Shown here one piece after another: positions 61,856 through 64,000 of a DNA stretch of 64,000 bases. The stretch comes from an uncultured Myxococcales bacterium (GTDB taxonomy: Bacteria > Myxococcota_A > UBA9042 > DTJE01). Every line of letters starts with the position of its first letter. The first letter of the stretch is position 1. Both the position numbers and the translations under genes were made by a program. The notes beneath the pieces are model-generated. The model saw nothing but the letters and a program-made list of their open reading frames with translations, had not been told where the DNA came from and made no database searches. The DNA lies in assembly GCA_903936705.1 (NCBI GenBank), contig CAIZWN010000028.1:1-64000 (forward strand), given 5' to 3'.

Positions 61856-62931
61856 TGACCTCCACCCAGGAACAGGCCGACGATCCACAGCACCGCTCCG
61901 ACGCCCGCCGCCACGGCCTGGACCGGTATGGCAAAGCGCATCTCTCGCAGTACTCCGCTTAGCGACGTGAAGGTTGAAGCTCCGGTAAAGTTCATCACGA
62001 CGAAACTGGACAGTGCAGGAACGATCAGCGCCCAGGCTGTGAACTGGATTCTGCCGACGTTCATCGTGCCGGTGCCGACGAATAGCACTCCGATCACTGC
62101 GACGGTCACCATTCCCAGAATTGCGCCCTTGACCGAGAATGCACGCCCAGGCAGCCATGGCAGCAGAACCGGGCCAAGGACCGACGACACCAGGAAGGTC
62201 CCCAGCAGGACAGCCGCCCCAAAAAGCCCGTTCCCTCGTACTCCAGCCAGGGAGTATCCATCAGGGCCAACCCCCCCCAGCAGCACGACGACGGCAGCCA
62301 ACAGCATGGCCGTCTTCAACCCCAGAGCCAGTTCGACCGGAGCCAGTACGGTCCGGTCGCGAAGTCCGAATTGGACCCGTCGCATCCCCGGGGTTGCCTT
62401 CAAGCCGGCATCCAGGAATGCAGGCAGATCCTCGACTCGGACCGGTCCGTAGATCACGCGAAAACCACAACTGGCGCGAACCTCGTGGGCCGCGATTCCT
62501 GGCGCGCCAAGTTGGGGCAAAACTAGCGTGCGGTGCGTCACCACCCTTTCGAGCCCGGATCCTTGTACCTGCCGGACCAGTTCCCTGGTCCCGAAAGTCC
62601 CCTTGCCAGCGGCACACCAGACATTGATGCCGAAGGTGTCCAGCACAAGGATCCATGCATCGCGGCCTGTCATAACGGACCGCAGGCGGTCGAAGCTCAT
62701 CTTGTAGTTCGCGGTCACCAGTACGGGCGAACTTGCAATGGGATTTCCGATTGCGTAGAGGCCTGGCAGCACCTTGTAGTCGTTGCGTCCGATGGCCCAC
62801 CTGGCTTTCCATGTGCCCAGGTGATCGGCGAAATCCAGGTCTGTACGCGCCCGTGGAACGTCCCCCGCGTCCGTCCGAACGCTGCCCGCCAGCCACCGCG
62901 CCTGATCTGCAATCCTTGCTTCCCCGTTCAC
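61852..62931 (-). CDS. hgcA: HgcA, corrinoid protein for mercury methylation
   Basis: 359 residues. The cap-helix motif GINVWCAAGKGTFGT (Cys106, the lower-axial ligand of cobalt) is diagnostic of HgcA; PGLYAIGNP, SPVLVTANYKMSFD and WILVLDT before it and HRTLVLPQLGAPGIAAHEV with YGPVRVEDLPAFL after it complete the corrinoid-binding domain (about 1-240). Five membrane helices follow (about 241-358). It transfers a methyl group from cobalamin to Hg(II), giving methylmercury. GTG at 62931 overlaps the upstream stop (GTGA); the longer frame from 63036 lies inside that upstream gene. Confidence 0.96.
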   Translation of the reverse strand: MNGEARIADQARWLAGSVRTDAGDVPRARTDLDFADHLGTWKARWAIGRNDYKVLPGLYAIGNPIASSPVLVTANYKMSFDRLRSVMTGRDAWILVLDTFGINVWCAAGKGTFGTRELVRQVQGSGLERVVTHRTLVLPQLGAPGIAAHEVRASCGFRVIYGPVRVEDLPAFLDAGLKATPGMRRVQFGLRDRTVLAPVELALGLKTAMLLAAVVVLLGGVGPDGYSLAGVRGNGLFGAAVLLGTFLVSSVLGPVLLPWLPGRAFSVKGAILGMVTVAVIGVLFVGTGTMNVGRIQFTAWALIVPALSSFVVMNFTGASTFTSLSGVLREMRFAIPVQAVAAGVGAVLWIVGLFLGGGQ

Positions 62932-63200
62932 GTCGGAGCCATCAGTGAGTAGATGGCAATGCCCACTGCCGCAAGGATCACCAGCACAGTCAGCAGCGTT
63001 TTGACCGGGCAACGTCCCTCGGGTGACGAGCCGCAACCGCAGCCAACTTCGGCGCCGCTGGCAGCGGCACCCTTGACCCCGGCGTCCCCTTCACAGCATG
63101 AAGCCTTTGAAATGCTTTGCGTGTTCCCAACTGCCGGGGAATCCCCGCAACAGCAGGGGGCCTGGTTTCCTGAGATCTTATTCTCGTCGTTTGGTTGCAT
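62928..63200 (-). CDS. Cys-rich single-pass membrane microprotein in the hgcAB operon
   Basis: 90 residues: MQPNDENKISGNQAPCCCGD, then KASCCEGD, VGCGCGSSPEGRC and a single C-terminal membrane helix (about 68-87). Nine Cys in CCC, CC and CGC clusters lie in the soluble part, whose side of the membrane cannot be told. Ten bases downstream of arsR (GAGGAG six bases before ATG 63200) and overlapping hgcA by four bases. It may scavenge Hg(II) or As(III) thiol complexes for HgcA or a transporter. I know no described family. Confidence 0.75.
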   Translation of the reverse strand: MQPNDENKISGNQAPCCCGDSPAVGNTQSISKASCCEGDAGVKGAAASGAEVGCGCGSSPEGRCPVKTLLTVLVILAAVGIAIYSLMAPT

Positions 63201-63210
63201 CGTTTGCTCC

Positions 63211-63579
63211 TCAGTCATCGACCGTGTCATCGGTCTTGTTGCCGGTCGCGGCACCCATCGCTCCGGCGAAGAAGCTCGCCAGGAGTGCCAACGCGTCCTC
63301 GCTGACCCAGCACTCGATCCGTTGTCCGGATCTTTCCATATTCAACACGCCCGCTTGCCGCAATTCCTTCAAGTGATGGGAGACGGTGGAGGCCGCCAGG
63401 TTCATGTCCCTGGCCAGGTCTCCAACGCAACTGCGAACCCTTGCCGTAGTCTGACCGGAGCAGCAGTCAGGTTGGCAGCAATTGGTGAGCTTCATGAAGA
63501 CGCCAAGCCGCTGGGGGCTTGCAAGCGCCTTCAACATTCCCGCGAGGCGATCGGTGTCGCTGATTCGAAAGTTCGACAT
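63211..63579 (-). CDS. arsR: ArsR-family repressor with Cys-rich metal site
   Basis: 122 residues, winged helix with VGDLARDMNLAASTVSHHLK then ELRQAGVL. Metal-site Cys NCCQPDCC (34, 35, 39, 40) plus Cys51 and Cys90, more than the canonical CVC of ArsR. An As(III) or Hg(II) responsive repressor is inferred; ArsR-like regulators have been reported with hgcAB in other organisms. First gene of the operon, started from a near-consensus promoter (63587-63615) that puts the transcript start at or next to the ATG. Confidence 0.9.
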   Translation of the reverse strand: MSNFRISDTDRLAGMLKALASPQRLGVFMKLTNCCQPDCCSGQTTARVRSCVGDLARDMNLAASTVSHHLKELRQAGVLNMERSGQRIECWVSEDALALLASFFAGAMGAATGNKTDDTVDD

Positions 63580-63586
63580 GCATCGA

Positions 63587-63615
63587 AGTTTAGAAGGATG
63601 GTCGGGGGAAGTCAA
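63587..63615 (-). promoter_or_regulatory. Promoter of the arsR-hgcAB operon
   Basis: TTGACT (plus 63610-63615) and TAAACT (plus 63587-63592), spacer 17, on the minus strand. The -10 ends seven bases from the arsR ATG at 63579, so the mRNA is expected to be leaderless, and no Shine-Dalgarno precedes the ATG. ArsR bound here would autorepress. Two ACGAATCA elements lie about 40 and 70 bases upstream. Confidence 0.55.
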
Positions 63616-63803
63616 CCGAAATCGCGAAAGTGGCCAAGCAAATCTGATTCGTGGCAAAGCGAGGTTCTTGTGATTCGTAAATAGGGGCCTCAAATCTGGT
63701 TTCCAGGGGACCGCGGCTGCCAGGGAAAATCCGAGAGAGGTGAAATAGGGTGATAGGATCCGGTACTGTTTAAGGTTCAGGATCCGGCAAAAGGGAGGTG
63801 AGT

Positions 63804-64000
63804 ATGCGTGTTCTGCTGTTAATCGCCATTGTCTGCCTGGTTGCTGCCTGTAACTCTTCGAGCGATGGTACTGACGCCGTGGATTCGGGGCGTGACATGG
63901 CGTCCGATACTCCGGCGATTACCGACGCGTTCGACCCAGGGCTTGCCGATGTCGATATTCCAGCCGACGTTCCGTCCGCGTCGGTCCTGACGACCGCCCA
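63804..64000 (+). CDS. Lipoprotein, N-terminal part, runs off window
   Basis: ATG 63804 after GGGAGG opens MRVLLLIAIVCLVAAC (lipobox Cys16) followed by an Asp-rich linker (DGTDAVDSGRDM ... DVDIPADVPSASVLTT). It matches the pattern of the other lipoproteins in the window. The functional domain is beyond the edge. Confidence 0.8.
   Translation, partial: MRVLLLIAIVCLVAACNSSSDGTDAVDSGRDMASDTPAITDAFDPGLADVDIPADVPSASVLTTA

Noticed and set aside
60257-61858. 533-residue plus-strand ORF opposite acr3
   Set aside because: Antisense shadow; Acr3 motifs are on the minus strand.
62931-63036. N-terminal extension of HgcA to the ATG-like start at 63036
   Set aside because: It would overlap the Cys-rich microprotein by about 105 bases; the HgcA family similarity starts near residue 12 of the GTG-started form and the GTG overlaps the upstream stop in the usual coupled manner.
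1-64000. tRNA, rRNA or CRISPR arrays
   Set aside because: No cloverleaf with a GGTTCGAAT-type arm, no rRNA-like stretch and no regularly spaced short repeats were found by reading.

Overview
The window is high-GC DNA, most likely from a Myxococcota or other deltaproteobacterial-type Gram-negative chromosome, probably environmental. The evidence is the unusual number of predicted lipoproteins (about 20 of about 52 genes), many with Asp/Pro-rich low-complexity linkers after the lipobox, a Hanks-type kinase next to a PEGA-domain protein, multi-copy SUMF1/FGE-like lipoproteins, Cys-rich repeat lipoproteins, and very compact ATGA-coupled gene pairs. No rRNA, tRNA, CRISPR array or intact transposon was seen. 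Taxonomy is an inference from gene content.

Layout. 1-5.2 kb: the 5' end of an AAA/DUF4143 ATPase, a large lipoprotein, and a lipoprotein/ATC-hydrolase pair whose 3' end abuts a truncated response-regulator start. 5.8-8.5 kb: a LiaF-like membrane protein with a LytS/LytTR two-component system. 8.7-23.4 kb: mostly surface and secreted proteins: a haem-motif microprotein with a beta-barrel, an S8 protease, two paralogous Cys-rich lipoproteins read divergently, a SUMF1 lipoprotein, a second (intact) DUF4143 ATPase and a third ATPase remnant. 23.5-29.2 kb: a glycan-scavenging cluster, GH98 -> GH95 -> UraA-type permease. 29.4-45.9 kb: carB, a two-part class V aminotransferase, a GDPD, a histidine phosphatase, an SDR, a DMT transporter with a His-rich tail, a PHP-domain lipoprotein and other lipoproteins. 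46-54.1 kb: protein kinase -> PEGA protein -> giant four-SUMF1 lipoprotein that carries an in-frame 2,220-bp tandem duplication.

54.1-63.6 kb is the most interesting part: two convergent thiol/metalloid operons. On the minus strand, arsR -> Cys-rich membrane microprotein -> hgcA -> hgcB -> acr3 -> small CGCH protein -> P1B-ATPase -> arsC reads as one operon. HgcA (corrinoid protein with the NVWCAAGK cap-helix motif and a membrane domain) and HgcB (two [4Fe-4S] motifs, Cys73, C-terminal Cys pair) are the two proteins required for mercury methylation, so the host is predicted to make methylmercury under anoxic conditions. On the plus strand, a lipoyl GcvH-like carrier, two DGC-domain metal-binding proteins, OsmC, a mini-thioredoxin, an ArsF-like protein and an ArsG-like permease form a seven-gene coupled operon resembling arsEFG organoarsenical loci. 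Together they look like one island for As/Hg thiol chemistry, with mercury methylation genes embedded in an arsenic resistance operon under a Cys-rich ArsR. The window ends in the start of another lipoprotein gene.
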